Source: Aquabacterium sp. NJ1
Lineage (GTDB): Bacteria; Pseudomonadota; Gammaproteobacteria; Burkholderiales; Burkholderiaceae_C
Direction of reading: 5' to 3'
Length of the DNA: 64,000 bases
NCBI RefSeq assembly: GCF_000768065.1
Contig: NZ_JRKM01000001.1
Coordinates: forward strand, 248,001-312,000
This document shows positions 55,857 to 64,000 of the stretch, in pieces. Under the pieces are notes generated by a model. The model searched no databases. It had not been told where the DNA came from and was given only the letters and a program-made list of their open reading frames with translations. Position 1 is the first letter of the stretch. Every line of letters begins with the position of its first letter. A program made the translations under genes and the position numbers.

Positions 55857-57134
55857 ATGCATCTTTCAGAACTGAAGGCACTGCACATCTCCAAATTGGT
55901 GGAGATGGCAGAGGGTCTCGAAATCGAGAACGTCTCTCGCATGCGCAAGCAGGAGTTGATGTTCGCCATCATGAAGAAGCGTGCCAAGGCAGGCGAACAA
56001 GTCTTCGGCGATGGCGTGCTCGAAGTGCTGCCTGACGGCTTCGGCTTCCTGCGCTCGCTGGACACCAGCTTCCTGGCCAGCACCGACGACATCTACCTGT
56101 CGCCCAGCCAGGTTCGCCGCTTCAACCTGCACACCGGCGACATGATCGAAGGCGAAGTGCGCGTCCCCAAGGACGGCGAGCGCTACTTCGCTTTGGTGAA
56201 GGTGGACCGCGTCAACGGCCTGTCGCCCGAGGTGAACAAGAACAAGCTGATGTTCGAGAACCTCACGCCGCTGTTCCCCGATGAGCAGTTCAAGCTGGAG
56301 CGCGAGACGGCTGCCACAGGCTCCAAGGCTGACGACAACGTCACCAGCCGCATCATCGACCTCATCGCCCCGATCGGCAAAGGCCAGCGCGCCCTGCTGG
56401 TGGCCCCGCCCAAGAGCGGCAAGACGGTGATGATGAAGAACCTGGCTCACGCCCTGGTTGCCAACCACCCCGAAGTGCATCTGATCATGCTGCTGGTGGA
56501 CGAGCGCCCCGAGGAAGTGACCGAGATGCAGCGCACCGTGCGCGGTGAAGTCATCAGCTCGACCTTCGACGAGCCCGCCCAACGCCACGTGCAGGTCGCC
56601 GAAATGGTGATCGAACGCGCCAAGCGCCTGGTTGAACTCAAGATGGACGTCGTGATCCTGCTGGACTCGATCACCCGTCTGGCCCGCGCCTACAACAACG
56701 TGCTGCCCAGCTCCGGCAAGGTGCTGTCTGGCGGCGTGGACTCCAACGCCCTGCAACGCCCCAAGCGCTTCTTCGGCGCGGCCCGCAACATCGAAGAAGG
56801 TGGTTCGCTGACCATCATCGGCACCGCCCTGATCGATACGGGCAGCCGCATGGACGAAGTGATCTACGAAGAGTTCAAGGGCACCGGCAACTGCGAAATC
56901 CACCTGGATCGCCGCATGGCCGAAAAGCGCGTGTACCCCTCCATCCTGATCAACAAGTCCGGCACACGCCGTGAAGAGCTGCTCCTGAAGGCGGAAATCC
57001 TGCAAAAGAGCTGGATCCTGCGCAAGCTGCTCTACCCGATGGACGAAATCGAGGCGATGGAGTTCGTTCTGGACAAAATGCGCTCGACGAAGAACAACCA
57101 CGATTTCTTCGACATGATGCGTAGAGGGGGCTAA
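55857..57134 (+). CDS. rho: Transcription termination factor Rho
   Basis: A 425-residue hexameric RNA helicase. The N-terminal cold-shock RNA-binding domain contains GFGFLRS near 61-67 and the SPSQVRRF segment; the ATPase has Walker A in [11 protein letters not shown] near 179-189, Walker [11 protein letters not shown] near 262, and the Q-loop/R-loop residues of TGxGS type. The gene begins with ATG 55857 ([10 protein letters not shown]), the usual Rho start. A REP-like element directly follows the stop. Confidence 0.97.
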   Translation: MHLSELKALHISKLVEMAEGLEIENVSRMRKQELMFAIMKKRAKAGEQVFGDGVLEVLPDGFGFLRSLDTSFLASTDDIYLSPSQVRRFNLHTGDMIEGEVRVPKDGERYFALVKVDRVNGLSPEVNKNKLMFENLTPLFPDEQFKLERETAATGSKADDNVTSRIIDLIAPIGKGQRALLVAPPKSGKTVMMKNLAHALVANHPEVHLIMLLVDERPEEVTEMQRTVRGEVISSTFDEPAQRHVQVAEMVIERAKRLVELKMDVVILLDSITRLARAYNNVLPSSGKVLSGGVDSNALQRPKRFFGAARNIEEGGSLTIIGTALIDTGSRMDEVIYEEFKGTGNCEIHLDRRMAEKRVYPSILINKSGTRREELLLKAEILQKSWILRKLLYPMDEIEAMEFVLDKMRSTKNNHDFFDMMRRGG

Positions 57135-57229
57135 CCCCCTACGCGCTGCGCGCGCCCCCTTTGAAAAGGGGGGCACCACTGGCGGACCGGCGGAGCCGGA
57201 TCCGCGGTGGTCGCTTGGTGAGAGTGCGT
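57126..57229. repeat. REP-like palindromic element after rho
   Basis: Three successive stems: GGGGG-CTAA-CCCCC (57126-57139, across the rho stop), GCCCCCTTT / AAAGGGGGGC (57154-57174), and CCAC..GCGGACCGGC / GCCGGATCCGC..GTGG (57176-57210, one bulged A). I recall similar 'CCCCCTACGCGCTGCGCGCG...GGCGGAGCCGG' blocks scattered in Rubrivivax/Leptothrix-type genomes. It could act as rho terminator or as a REP/MITE-like repeat. No second copy was seen in this window. Confidence 0.6.
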
Positions 57230-57354
57230 TTCTCCACCATATTTTTCAGCAACCCTGGGTTCTCGTGCTAGAATCTCTGGTTTTCCGGCTGTCGGAAAGT
57301 GCCAGGCATGGTGCCTGGTGGCTCCCGATGATGCAAACAGCAAGAGGTTTTCAT

Positions 57355-57612
57355 ATGCCCAAGCAAGGTATCCACCCCAACTACCGCGAAGTCGTTTTCC
57401 TGGACCAATCCAACGGTTTCAAGTTCGTGACCCGCTCCTGCGCTCCTACCAAGGAAACGATCAAGCTGGAAGACGGCCGTGAACTGCCCCTGTTCAAGCT
57501 GGAAACCTCGTCCGAATCGCACGCTTTCTACACTGGTACCCAGAAGTCTGTGGACTCCCTGGGCGGTCGCGTGGAAAAGTTCCGCAACAAGTTCGCTCAG
57601 TTCCGCAAGTAA
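57355..57612 (+). CDS. rpmE2: Ribosomal protein L31, type B
   Basis: An 85-residue large-subunit protein. [28 protein letters not shown] is the type B form with no CxxC zinc motif (one Cys only, at CAPTKE); type B L31 commonly replaces the zinc-binding form under zinc limitation and is then Zur-controlled. The start is ATG 57355 with GAGG upstream. A TAGAAT extended -10 at 57269-57274 and a 7-base hairpin (CCAGGCA/TGCCTGG, 57302-57318) lie in its leader. A terminator follows. Confidence 0.95.
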   Translation: MPKQGIHPNYREVVFLDQSNGFKFVTRSCAPTKETIKLEDGRELPLFKLETSSESHAFYTGTQKSVDSLGGRVEKFRNKFAQFRK

Positions 57613-57663
57613 TCAGGCCACTCGGGCGCTGTTTCGCAACGCCCGATTCCCTGATTCACACCG

Positions 57664-57696
57664 AAAGGGTAGCTCTGGCTGCCCTTTTGCATTTCT
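57664..57696 (+). terminator. Intrinsic terminator of rpmE2
   Basis: AAAGGGTAGC (57664-57673) and GCTGCCCTTT (57678-57687) form a 10-base stem with one T-G wobble and a 4-base loop, followed by TTGCATTTC. It lies about 50 bases past the rpmE2 stop. Confidence 0.75.
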
Positions 57697-57732
57697 GCCC
57701 CATACTGCACTGCCCTGGTTGATCGCACAGAC

Positions 57733-59436
57733 ATGAACGCCCGTTCACAGGCCCCGGTCATCTCCCCTGCCCTGGTCACCCAGAAGGCCGTGCAACGCCT
57801 GCCGCGCTGGGCCCTGCTGCTGTTTTGCGCGGCCTACGTGATCCCCGGCCTGCTCGGGCGGGACCCCTGGAAGAACGAAGACATCGCCTCTTTCGGGCAC
57901 ATGTGGAGCCTCGCCCTGGGGCAGGCATCCTGGCTGCACCCCAATGTGGGCGGCGTCCTGCCCACATCAGGCGGCGTGCTGCCCTACTGGCTGGGCGGTG
58001 CCTTCATTTCCGTCTTGAGCCCTTGGGTGGACCCGGCACTGGCCGCGCGCATCCCCTTTGCGTTGCTGCTGTCAGCCATCCTGGCGCTGACCTGGTACAG
58101 CACCTACCAACTGGCCCTGACCGATGCCGCACAGCCCTTGCCGCTGGCATTTGGGGGCGAAGCCAAACCACGCGATTACGCCCGGGCCGTGGCCGATGGC
58201 GGCCTGCTGGCCCTCATCGCCAGCCTGGGCCTGCTGCAACTGGGGCATGAGACCACGCCCGAGCTCCTGCAACTGCTGGGCAGCACCCTGTTCCTGTTCA
58301 GCCTGGCCGCGGTTCAAAGGCAGCCCGCTCAAGCCCGCGTAGCCGCCCTGCTGGCCCTGCCGGTGATGGCCGCCAGCGGCAGCCCGGCTGTGGCGGCAAT
58401 GCTGGGCGTCACCGGCATCATCGTCTGCCTGCGTTCGCACCAGCCAGAGATGAAGGCCCATCTAGCCTGGAACGCGGGGGCCTTGGTTCTGGCCCTGGGC
58501 CTGGCCACGGCCTTGACCACTTCGGGGCTCTCCGGCTGGGCCTGGCGCATTGATCAGGGCATCAGCTTCAAGGAGGCCATCCAGCTGATCAGTTGGTTCA
58601 CCTGGCCCACCCTACCCCTGGCCGTGCTGACCATCTGGCACTGGCGCCGCCAGGTCTGGCGCCGCCACATCGCCGTCCCCATGCTGGCTGCAGCGGTTGG
58701 CTTCATCGCCTCGGTGGCCATGGGCGCCAACGAACGCGCTCTGCTCGCGGCACTGCCACCGCTGGCCGTGCTGGCCGCCTTTGCCCTGCCCATCCTCCAG
58801 CGCAGCCTGGGCTCCGCCATCGACTGGTTCTCGGTGTGCTTCTTCACGGCCTGCGCCGGCGCCATCTGGGTCATCTACGTGGCCATGCACACAGGGGTCC
58901 CGGTCAAGGTGGCCGCCAACGTGGCCAAGCTGGTTCCGGGCTATGTGCCCCACTTTTCCTGGCTGGCGCTGATCCCGGCCATCATTGGCACGATCCTGTG
59001 GCTGGGCCTGGTCCGCTGGCGCACCGCCCGCCAGGCTCACGCACTGTGGAAGAGCCTGGTGCTGCCCGCTGGCGGCGTGGCATTGTGCTGGCTGTTGTTC
59101 ATGACCTTGTGGCTCCCCCTGCTCGACCAGGCAAAAAGCTATCGGCTCGTGATGGCCCGCATGGCACCGCACATTCCAGGCGGTGAACAGATCTGCGCCC
59201 CGGATGCCCCCGTGGGCCTGCTCACGGCCATGGAGTACTTTGGCCACTACCGGGTCGATGGGCTGAGCACGTCTACCAACCCCGCCTCCACCAGCTGCAG
59301 GTGGCTCGTGCTGCGCACACCGGCCCACACCCGGGCCCCACACGCACCCGGCTGGGCCAGGGTAGCCCAGTACAACCAGCGTACCCACAACTCCGAGCAG
59401 ATCGTCATCTACCGGCGCCTGGCCCCCACTGACTGA
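57733..59436 (+). CDS. GT-C family membrane glycosyltransferase (ArnT-like)
   Basis: A 567-residue inner-membrane protein with about twelve hydrophobic segments. GRDPWKNEDIASFG near residues 43-56 is the typical first-loop motif of ArnT/PMT-like enzymes with catalytic acidic residues, followed by HPNVGGVLPTSGGVLPYWLGGAF. It should move a sugar from an undecaprenyl-phosphate carrier to an envelope acceptor; donor and acceptor are unknown. The C-terminal ~110 residues are periplasmic. It is the second such enzyme in the window and, like the one at 31096, has no sugar-synthesis neighbours. Confidence 0.82.
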   Translation: MNARSQAPVISPALVTQKAVQRLPRWALLLFCAAYVIPGLLGRDPWKNEDIASFGHMWSLALGQASWLHPNVGGVLPTSGGVLPYWLGGAFISVLSPWVDPALAARIPFALLLSAILALTWYSTYQLALTDAAQPLPLAFGGEAKPRDYARAVADGGLLALIASLGLLQLGHETTPELLQLLGSTLFLFSLAAVQRQPAQARVAALLALPVMAASGSPAVAAMLGVTGIIVCLRSHQPEMKAHLAWNAGALVLALGLATALTTSGLSGWAWRIDQGISFKEAIQLISWFTWPTLPLAVLTIWHWRRQVWRRHIAVPMLAAAVGFIASVAMGANERALLAALPPLAVLAAFALPILQRSLGSAIDWFSVCFFTACAGAIWVIYVAMHTGVPVKVAANVAKLVPGYVPHFSWLALIPAIIGTILWLGLVRWRTARQAHALWKSLVLPAGGVALCWLLFMTLWLPLLDQAKSYRLVMARMAPHIPGGEQICAPDAPVGLLTAMEYFGHYRVDGLSTSTNPASTSCRWLVLRTPAHTRAPHAPGWARVAQYNQRTHNSEQIVIYRRLAPTD

Positions 59437-59468
59437 TCAGGCAAGCAGGCAGCCCTGGCCGCACGCAA

Positions 59469-60800
59469 TCAAACCTGCCGCACCCGCGAGGCCGGCACCG
59501 TCAGCGTGAAGGTCGAGCCCTTGCCAGGCTCACTGCTGATCCGCAATTCGCCACCGTGGCGCTGCACCACGTGCTTGACGATGGACAGCCCCAGCCCCGT
59601 GCCACCCGTCTCGCGCGAGCGGCTGCCATCGACACGGTAGAAGCGCTCCGTCAGGCGTGGGATGTGTTCCGGTGCAATGCCGATGCCGCCATCCTTCACG
59701 CTGAACTCGGCGCCGCCATTGGGCAAACGCGCCCAACGCACCTCGATGGCCTTGCCCTCGGGCGTGTAGCGAACGGCGTTCGACACCAGGTTGCCCATGG
59801 CGCTGAGCCACTCGCTTTCAATGCCGGCGATCTCGCACAACTTGCCGTCGCACTCCAGCACGAAGGACATGGGATGGCGCTCACGTGACAAGGCCCTGCC
59901 GTCCGACTCGATGCGCTGCATGAGGCCATCCACCTTGATCCAGCGATCCGACGCTGGCCGTGGGCTGCCCTCGATCTGGGCCAGCGTCAGCAAGTCACTC
60001 ACCAGGCTCTGCATGCGCTCGGCCTGCTGCGTCATCAGCGTGATGACCCGCTTGCGCTCCACCTCGGTCAAGGGCAAAGCGCCCAAGGTCTCGATGAAGC
60101 CATTGAGCACGGTCAGCGGCGTGCGAATCTCGTGGGACACATTGGCCACGAAGTCGCGTCGCATGGTGTCGGCCCGCTCGCGCTCGGTGATGTCCTGTGA
60201 CAGCACCAGCTTGAGCCCCTCGCCATAAACGCGCACCTGGATCTGCAACACCATCTGCGTGCCATGGCTCATCTGGCACTTGACCGCATCCCGGTAGTCC
60301 CCCGCCGCCAGGTACTGCACGAAGGTGGGCTGACGAACCAGATTGGTCACGCGCTGCTGCAGGTCGCGCTGCCGACTCAAACCGAAGTGGTCAGCCGCCG
60401 CGGCGCTGATCCAGGTGATGTGCTCCCGCGCATCGAGCAGCAGCACGCCGTTGGGCGAGGCCTCGATGGCCGACAGGAACTCCTGCAGGCGAGCCTGCTC
60501 CTGTGCAATCTGTTCATCCTTGACGTGGATGACACGCTGCACCCGGTGCGCGACCTCGCCCCACAACCCAGGCAGATCAGGTGGCGCGGCCTCTGGCGTT
60601 CTCAACCAGTCCAGCAGTCGATGCCCCTTGAGCGTGTCCATCACGGACAGGATCAGCACGGCCGATGTCGCCGCGCCCATGCACAGGGTGACGGGATAGC
60701 CGATCTGGCTACCAACCCACCACCCGGCCAGCCCACCGGCCGACGCTGTCAACAGGCGTGCGCCGACACGTGACAACAGCCACGAATTGCTTGAATCCAC
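59469..60800 (-). CDS. phoR: Phosphate regulon sensor histidine kinase PhoR
   Basis: A 443-residue inner-membrane kinase of the Pst/Pho system. Two hydrophobic segments stand near residues 12-57, then a PAS domain (about 103-205), the DHp helix with phospho-His in FVANVSHEIRTPLT near 228, and the ATPase with NLVSNAVRYTPEG (N box), DGGIGIAPEHIPRLTERFYRVD (G1/F) and GGTGLGLSIVKHVV. It phosphorylates PhoB when phosphate is low. Gene order pstA-pstB-phoU-phoB-phoR. Confidence 0.95.
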   Translation of the reverse strand: MDSSNSWLLSRVGARLLTASAGGLAGWWVGSQIGYPVTLCMGAATSAVLILSVMDTLKGHRLLDWLRTPEAAPPDLPGLWGEVAHRVQRVIHVKDEQIAQEQARLQEFLSAIEASPNGVLLLDAREHITWISAAAADHFGLSRQRDLQQRVTNLVRQPTFVQYLAAGDYRDAVKCQMSHGTQMVLQIQVRVYGEGLKLVLSQDITERERADTMRRDFVANVSHEIRTPLTVLNGFIETLGALPLTEVERKRVITLMTQQAERMQSLVSDLLTLAQIEGSPRPASDRWIKVDGLMQRIESDGRALSRERHPMSFVLECDGKLCEIAGIESEWLSAMGNLVSNAVRYTPEGKAIEVRWARLPNGGAEFSVKDGGIGIAPEHIPRLTERFYRVDGSRSRETGGTGLGLSIVKHVVQRHGGELRISSEPGKGSTFTLTVPASRVRQV

Positions 60801-60825
60801 GATGACTCTTTATGAAGAGGAATCT

Positions 60826-61527
60826 TCAGGCCGCGACGTCAGCCACCTGTTGCGTCAGGCGGTAGCCTGCACCACGCACCGTCTCGATCAGCTGCGAACG
60901 CTGAACAGGCGACAAGGCCTCTCGCAGGCGCTTCACATGCACGTCCACCGTGCGCTCTTCGATGAAAACGTGATCCCCCCAGACCCGATCCAGCAATTGC
61001 GCACGGCTGTGCACCCGCTCCGGGTGGGTCATGAAGAAGTGCAGCAACTTGAACTCGGTCGGGCCGATCTTGATTTCCTGATCACCACGACACACACGGC
61101 GGGTCGCCGGGTCCAGGCGCAAGCCTGCCACCTCGACCGCCGCATCCAGCGCCTGGGGCGCCTTGCGACGCAGCACCGCACGCACACGCGCCATCAGCTC
61201 GTGCGTCGAGAAAGGCTTGGTCAGGTAGTCGTCCGCCCCCGCATCCAGGCCAGCCACCTTGTCCACCTCTTCGGCACGTGCCGTGAGCATGATGATGGGC
61301 AGATCACGCGTGCGCGACGCACCGCGCCAGCGCTTGGCCAGCGCCAGCCCGGACTGCCCAGGCAGCATCCAGTCCAGCAAGACCAGATCCGGCAAGACCT
61401 TGTCGATCTCGACTTGCGCGTCATCGGCGTTGTGCGCCACGACCACATCGAAACCAGAGTGACGCAGGTTCAAGGCGATCAACTCGGCAATCGCCATTTC
61501 GTCTTCAACAACCAGCACACGACTCAT
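60826..61527 (-). CDS. phoB: Phosphate regulon response regulator PhoB
   Basis: A 233-residue OmpR-type regulator. The receiver has the acidic pair EDEM near residues 8-11 and the phospho-Asp in VLLDWMLPGQSG near 53, plus the Lys in LTKPFSTHEL; the DNA-binding winged helix covers about 130-230 and includes RAQLLDRVWGDHVFIEERTVDVHVKRLR. It binds Pho boxes and activates phosphate-scavenging genes. It precedes phoR by 25 bases. Confidence 0.95.
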   Translation of the reverse strand: MSRVLVVEDEMAIAELIALNLRHSGFDVVVAHNADDAQVEIDKVLPDLVLLDWMLPGQSGLALAKRWRGASRTRDLPIIMLTARAEEVDKVAGLDAGADDYLTKPFSTHELMARVRAVLRRKAPQALDAAVEVAGLRLDPATRRVCRGDQEIKIGPTEFKLLHFFMTHPERVHSRAQLLDRVWGDHVFIEERTVDVHVKRLREALSPVQRSQLIETVRGAGYRLTQQVADVAA

Positions 61528-61565
61528 GGGTGTTCTCCGTGCTTGTACGTACGTAAATCTGTGTG

Positions 61566-62273
61566 TTACTTGATGATCGACTCAACCGCCTCGGGCGTGT
61601 TGTGGCGAACGTCGGTACCCTTGACGATGTAGATAACCTGCTCGGCGAGGTTCTTGGCGTGGTCACCCACGCGCTCGATAGCCTTGGCCACGAACACCAG
61701 ATCGATCGAGGCGGAAATGGTGCGCGGGTCTTCCATCATGTAGGTGATGAGCTTGCGCATCAGCCCATCGAACTCGGCGTCGATCTCGTTGTCGCTCTTG
61801 ATCACTTCCAGCGCGGTCTGCGTATCCAGGCGCGCAAAGGCATCGAGCGCGCGGCGCAGCGAGGCCGTGGCCAGCGAAGCCTCGAACGACACGTCGCTCA
61901 CCGGCAGGCGCAGGCGGCTCGACACACCGGTGTTGATGAGGCGCTGCACCGTGCGTGCAATGCGCGCAGCCTCGTCGCCCACGCGCTCGAGGTTGCCGAT
62001 GGTTTTGGAAATGGCGATCAGCAAACGCAGATCACGTGCAGTGGGCTGGCGACGCGCGATGATGGTCGACAGGTCGGCATCGATGTCCATCTCCATCTGG
62101 TTGACGCGCTCTTCGCCTTCCAGCACCTGGCTGGCGGTTTCGCCGCTGAAATGCGTCAGGGCGTAGATGGCCTGCGCCACCTGCGATTCAACGAGCCCAC
62201 CCATCTCCAGCACACGTGTGGAAATGCCGCTGAGCTCGACATCAAACTGGCTGGACAAATGCTTCTCGGACAT
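61566..62273 (-). CDS. phoU: Phosphate signalling protein PhoU
   Basis: A 235-residue six-helix protein that links the Pst transporter to PhoR and keeps the Pho regulon off when phosphate is plentiful. Two metal-binding repeats are seen: ARDLRLLIAISKTIGNLERVGDEAARIA near 77-104 and ASIDLVFVAKAIERVGDHAKNLAE near 185-208, both with the E(R)xGDxA pattern. The gene follows pstB after 51 bases and precedes phoB by 38. Confidence 0.96.
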   Translation of the reverse strand: MSEKHLSSQFDVELSGISTRVLEMGGLVESQVAQAIYALTHFSGETASQVLEGEERVNQMEMDIDADLSTIIARRQPTARDLRLLIAISKTIGNLERVGDEAARIARTVQRLINTGVSSRLRLPVSDVSFEASLATASLRRALDAFARLDTQTALEVIKSDNEIDAEFDGLMRKLITYMMEDPRTISASIDLVFVAKAIERVGDHAKNLAEQVIYIVKGTDVRHNTPEAVESIIK

Positions 62274-62324
62274 GGAAAAACTCCTTCGAAAACCTGTTTT
62301 TGCTATTGATTGGAGTGGGCGTCA

Positions 62325-63110
62325 TCAACCGAAACGGCCGGTGATGTAGTCCTCGGTTTCCGTACGCTTGGGCTTCATGAAGATGTCGGTGGTGGCACCG
62401 AACTCGATCAGCTCGCCCAGGTACATATAGGCCGTGAAGTCCGAGCAACGCGCGGCCTGCTGCATGTTGTGGGTCACGATCAGCACGGTGTAATCGTTCT
62501 TCAACTCATGGATCAGCTCTTCGATCTTGCCGGTCGAGATCGGGTCCAGTGCGGAGCATGGCTCGTCCAGCAACAGTACTTCAGGCTTGATGGCAATGCC
62601 GCGTGCAATGCACAGGCGTTGCTGCTGACCGCCCGACAGGCCGGAGCCGCTCTGATTGAGCTTGTCCTTGACCTCGTTCCACAGCGCCGCCTTCTTCAAG
62701 GCCCATTCCACGCGCTCGTCCATCTCGACGCGCGACAGGTTCTCGAACAAGCGCACACCAAAGGCGATGTTCTCGTAAATGGACATCGGGAACGGCGTGG
62801 GCTTCTGGAACACCATGCCAACACGGGCACGGATCAGCGACACGTCTTCCTTGGTGGTCAGGATGTCCTGGCCATCCAGCAGGATCTGCCCCTCGGCGCG
62901 CTGCTCGGGGTAGAGCTCGAACATGCGGTTGAAGGTGCGCAACAAGGTGGACTTGCCGCAACCGGACGGGCCGATGAAGGCCGTCACCTTGTTCTCCGGC
63001 AACTCCATGTTCACGTTCTTGAGCGCGTGGAACTTGCCGTAGTAGAAGTTCAGGTTGCGCACGGCCAGCTTGGCCTTGTTGGGGGTCTGGGTTTGAACCT
63101 TGGCATCCAT
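62325..63110 (-). CDS. pstB: Phosphate ABC transporter ATPase PstB
   Basis: A 261-residue ABC ATPase: Walker A in [14 protein letters not shown] near residues 45-58, Q-loop VFQKPTPFP near 101, signature LSGGQQQRL near 156, Walker [14 protein letters not shown] near 175 and the switch His in [11 protein letters not shown] near 210. It drives phosphate import with PstA and PstC. pstA precedes by 39 bases. Confidence 0.97.
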   Translation of the reverse strand: MDAKVQTQTPNKAKLAVRNLNFYYGKFHALKNVNMELPENKVTAFIGPSGCGKSTLLRTFNRMFELYPEQRAEGQILLDGQDILTTKEDVSLIRARVGMVFQKPTPFPMSIYENIAFGVRLFENLSRVEMDERVEWALKKAALWNEVKDKLNQSGSGLSGGQQQRLCIARGIAIKPEVLLLDEPCSALDPISTGKIEELIHELKNDYTVLIVTHNMQQAARCSDFTAYMYLGELIEFGATTDIFMKPKRTETEDYITGRFG

Positions 63111-63149
63111 GGTGCAGGGTCTTTCTTGAATCTTGTGAGGCCGCGCCTA

Positions 63150-64000
63150 TCAGCGCTGACGGAACATCGTGCGGGCGATGATGTTGAGCACCAGCACCCC
63201 GGCAGTGATCAGGAACACGCCAGCCCAGGCCAGCTTCTGCCAGTTTTCATACGGGCTCATCGCGAACTTGAAAATCGTCACGGGCAAGCTGGCCATCGGG
63301 TGGCCCAGGTCTGCCGACCAGAACTGGTTCGACAAGGCCGTGAACAACAAGGGTGCCGTCTCACCGGAGATACGAGCCACAGCCAGCAAAATGCCGGTGA
63401 TCACCCCGGCACGCGCCGACTTCAAGGTGATCGTCAGGATCACGCGCCACTTGGGTGTCCCCAGTGCATAAGCGGCTTCACGCAAGGCATTGGGCACCAG
63501 CGACAGCATGTTCTCGGTGGTGCGGATCACCACCGGCACCACGATCAAGGCCAACGCCAGCACACCCGCCCAACCCGAGAAGGTATGCATGCGCGCCACC
63601 ACCATCGAGTAGATGAACAAGCCCACCACGATGGACGGCGCCGACAGCAGGATGTCGTTGATGAAACGCGTGACACTGCCCAGCCAGCCCTTCTGGCCGT
63701 ATTCCGCCAGGTAGATGCCGGCCATGATGCCCACCGGCGTGCCGATGGCCGTGGCCAGCCCCACCATCATCAGCGAGCCCATGATGGCGTTGGCCAGGCC
63801 GCCGGCTTCCTGAGGCGGCGGCGTCATCTGTGTGAAAGTGGCCAGCGTCAGGCCATCCACACCCAGGCGAACCGTCTCGATCAGGATCCAGACCAGCCAG
63901 ACCAGGCCAAAGGCCATGGCCAGCAGTGACATGGCCAGCGCGATGAAATTGGTGCGTTTGCGCCCGGCGTGGCGGCGTGCTCGAATGGCTTGCAATTCGG
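63150..64000 (-). CDS. pstA: Phosphate ABC transporter permease PstA (5' end beyond window)
   Basis: The frame is open to the right edge; the apparent TTG start at 63995 is preceded by an in-frame Glu codon, so the true start is outside. The 283 visible codons show about six membrane helices, the first at about residues 19-41, and the EAA loop in [50 protein letters not shown] ends it. PstC, PstS and a Pho box would be expected to the right. Confidence 0.93.
   Translation of the reverse strand, partial: ELQAIRARRHAGRKRTNFIALAMSLLAMAFGLVWLVWILIETVRLGVDGLTLATFTQMTPPPQEAGGLANAIMGSLMMVGLATAIGTPVGIMAGIYLAEYGQKGWLGSVTRFINDILLSAPSIVVGLFIYSMVVARMHTFSGWAGVLALALIVVPVVIRTTENMLSLVPNALREAAYALGTPKWRVILTITLKSARAGVITGILLAVARISGETAPLLFTALSNQFWSADLGHPMASLPVTIFKFAMSPYENWQKLAWAGVFLITAGVLVLNIIARTMFRQR

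Noticed and set aside
62310..63929. 539-codon plus-strand frame opposite pstB and pstA
   Set aside because: Spans two genes on the other strand and has no features of a real protein.
1..64000. CRISPR arrays, tRNA or rRNA genes, prophage or intact IS
   Set aside because: No regularly spaced repeats, no cloverleaf with the conserved T-arm sequence, and no integrase or transposase catalytic domain was seen; the only transposase-like piece is the small zinc-ribbon gene at 713-1045.

Overview
The window looks like chromosome of a high-GC betaproteobacterium of the order Burkholderiales, probably near the Comamonadaceae or the Rubrivivax/Leptothrix/Aquabacterium group. This rests on gene content I recognise: imuA with a LexA box, the mltG-tmk-holB-pilZ-tatD order, AddAB instead of RecBCD, the pstA-pstB-phoU-phoB-phoR order, and several small conserved Burkholderiales proteins. 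Genus is not resolved. No rRNA, tRNA, CRISPR array, complete insertion sequence or prophage was seen. Most of the window is ordinary, tightly packed core genome.

Left part (1-12400): the 5' part of imuA with an SOS box; a type 2 2-isopropylmalate synthase (leuA) overlapped by a small zinc-ribbon/HTH gene and preceded by a possible leader-peptide attenuator; ribA and a cation diffusion facilitator; two tandem paralogous membrane diguanylate cyclases; a 577-base gap; a glutathione S-transferase and a membrane protein. A small accessory-looking patch (9577-12240) follows, with two unrecognised genes, a Cys-cluster (YkgJ-type) protein and an exported protein.

Middle (12400-38900): a YeeE/YedE pair; an incomplete Aap amino-acid ABC transporter (binding protein and two permeases, no ATPase); the tatD-pilZ-holB-tmk-mltG cluster with ygfZ divergent; a run of small conserved genes ending in a thioesterase-acetyltransferase fusion; and a fatty-acid module (TetR regulator, two-domain FabG, MaoC hydratase, thiolase, FadD). 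Next come a GT39-like membrane enzyme, an iron-dependent alcohol dehydrogenase, a CNNM/CorC protein, a patatin, and a LysR regulator divergent from an acetate/succinate CoA-transferase.

Right part (38900-64000): a Zn/Cd/Pb-type P-ATPase behind a MerR-like promoter, tex, a soluble double-PAS chemoreceptor, pyrD, a degenerate kinase fused to HDOD, addBA, trxA, rho with a structured C-rich leader, a REP-like element, rpmE type B, a GT-C membrane enzyme, and the phosphate regulon genes pstA (cut by the edge), pstB, phoU, phoB and phoR.

The points most worth a second look are the leuA leader with two CTA leucine codons and a terminator hairpin, the zinc-ribbon gene coupled to leuA, the unknown two-gene cassette at 9577-10735, the pseudokinase-HDOD fusion, the thiolase/FabG/MaoC module resembling mycobacterial fadA2-fabG4-htdX, and five tail-to-tail gene pairs that overlap at their 3' ends. 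I did not find a clear-cut new defence or mobile system.
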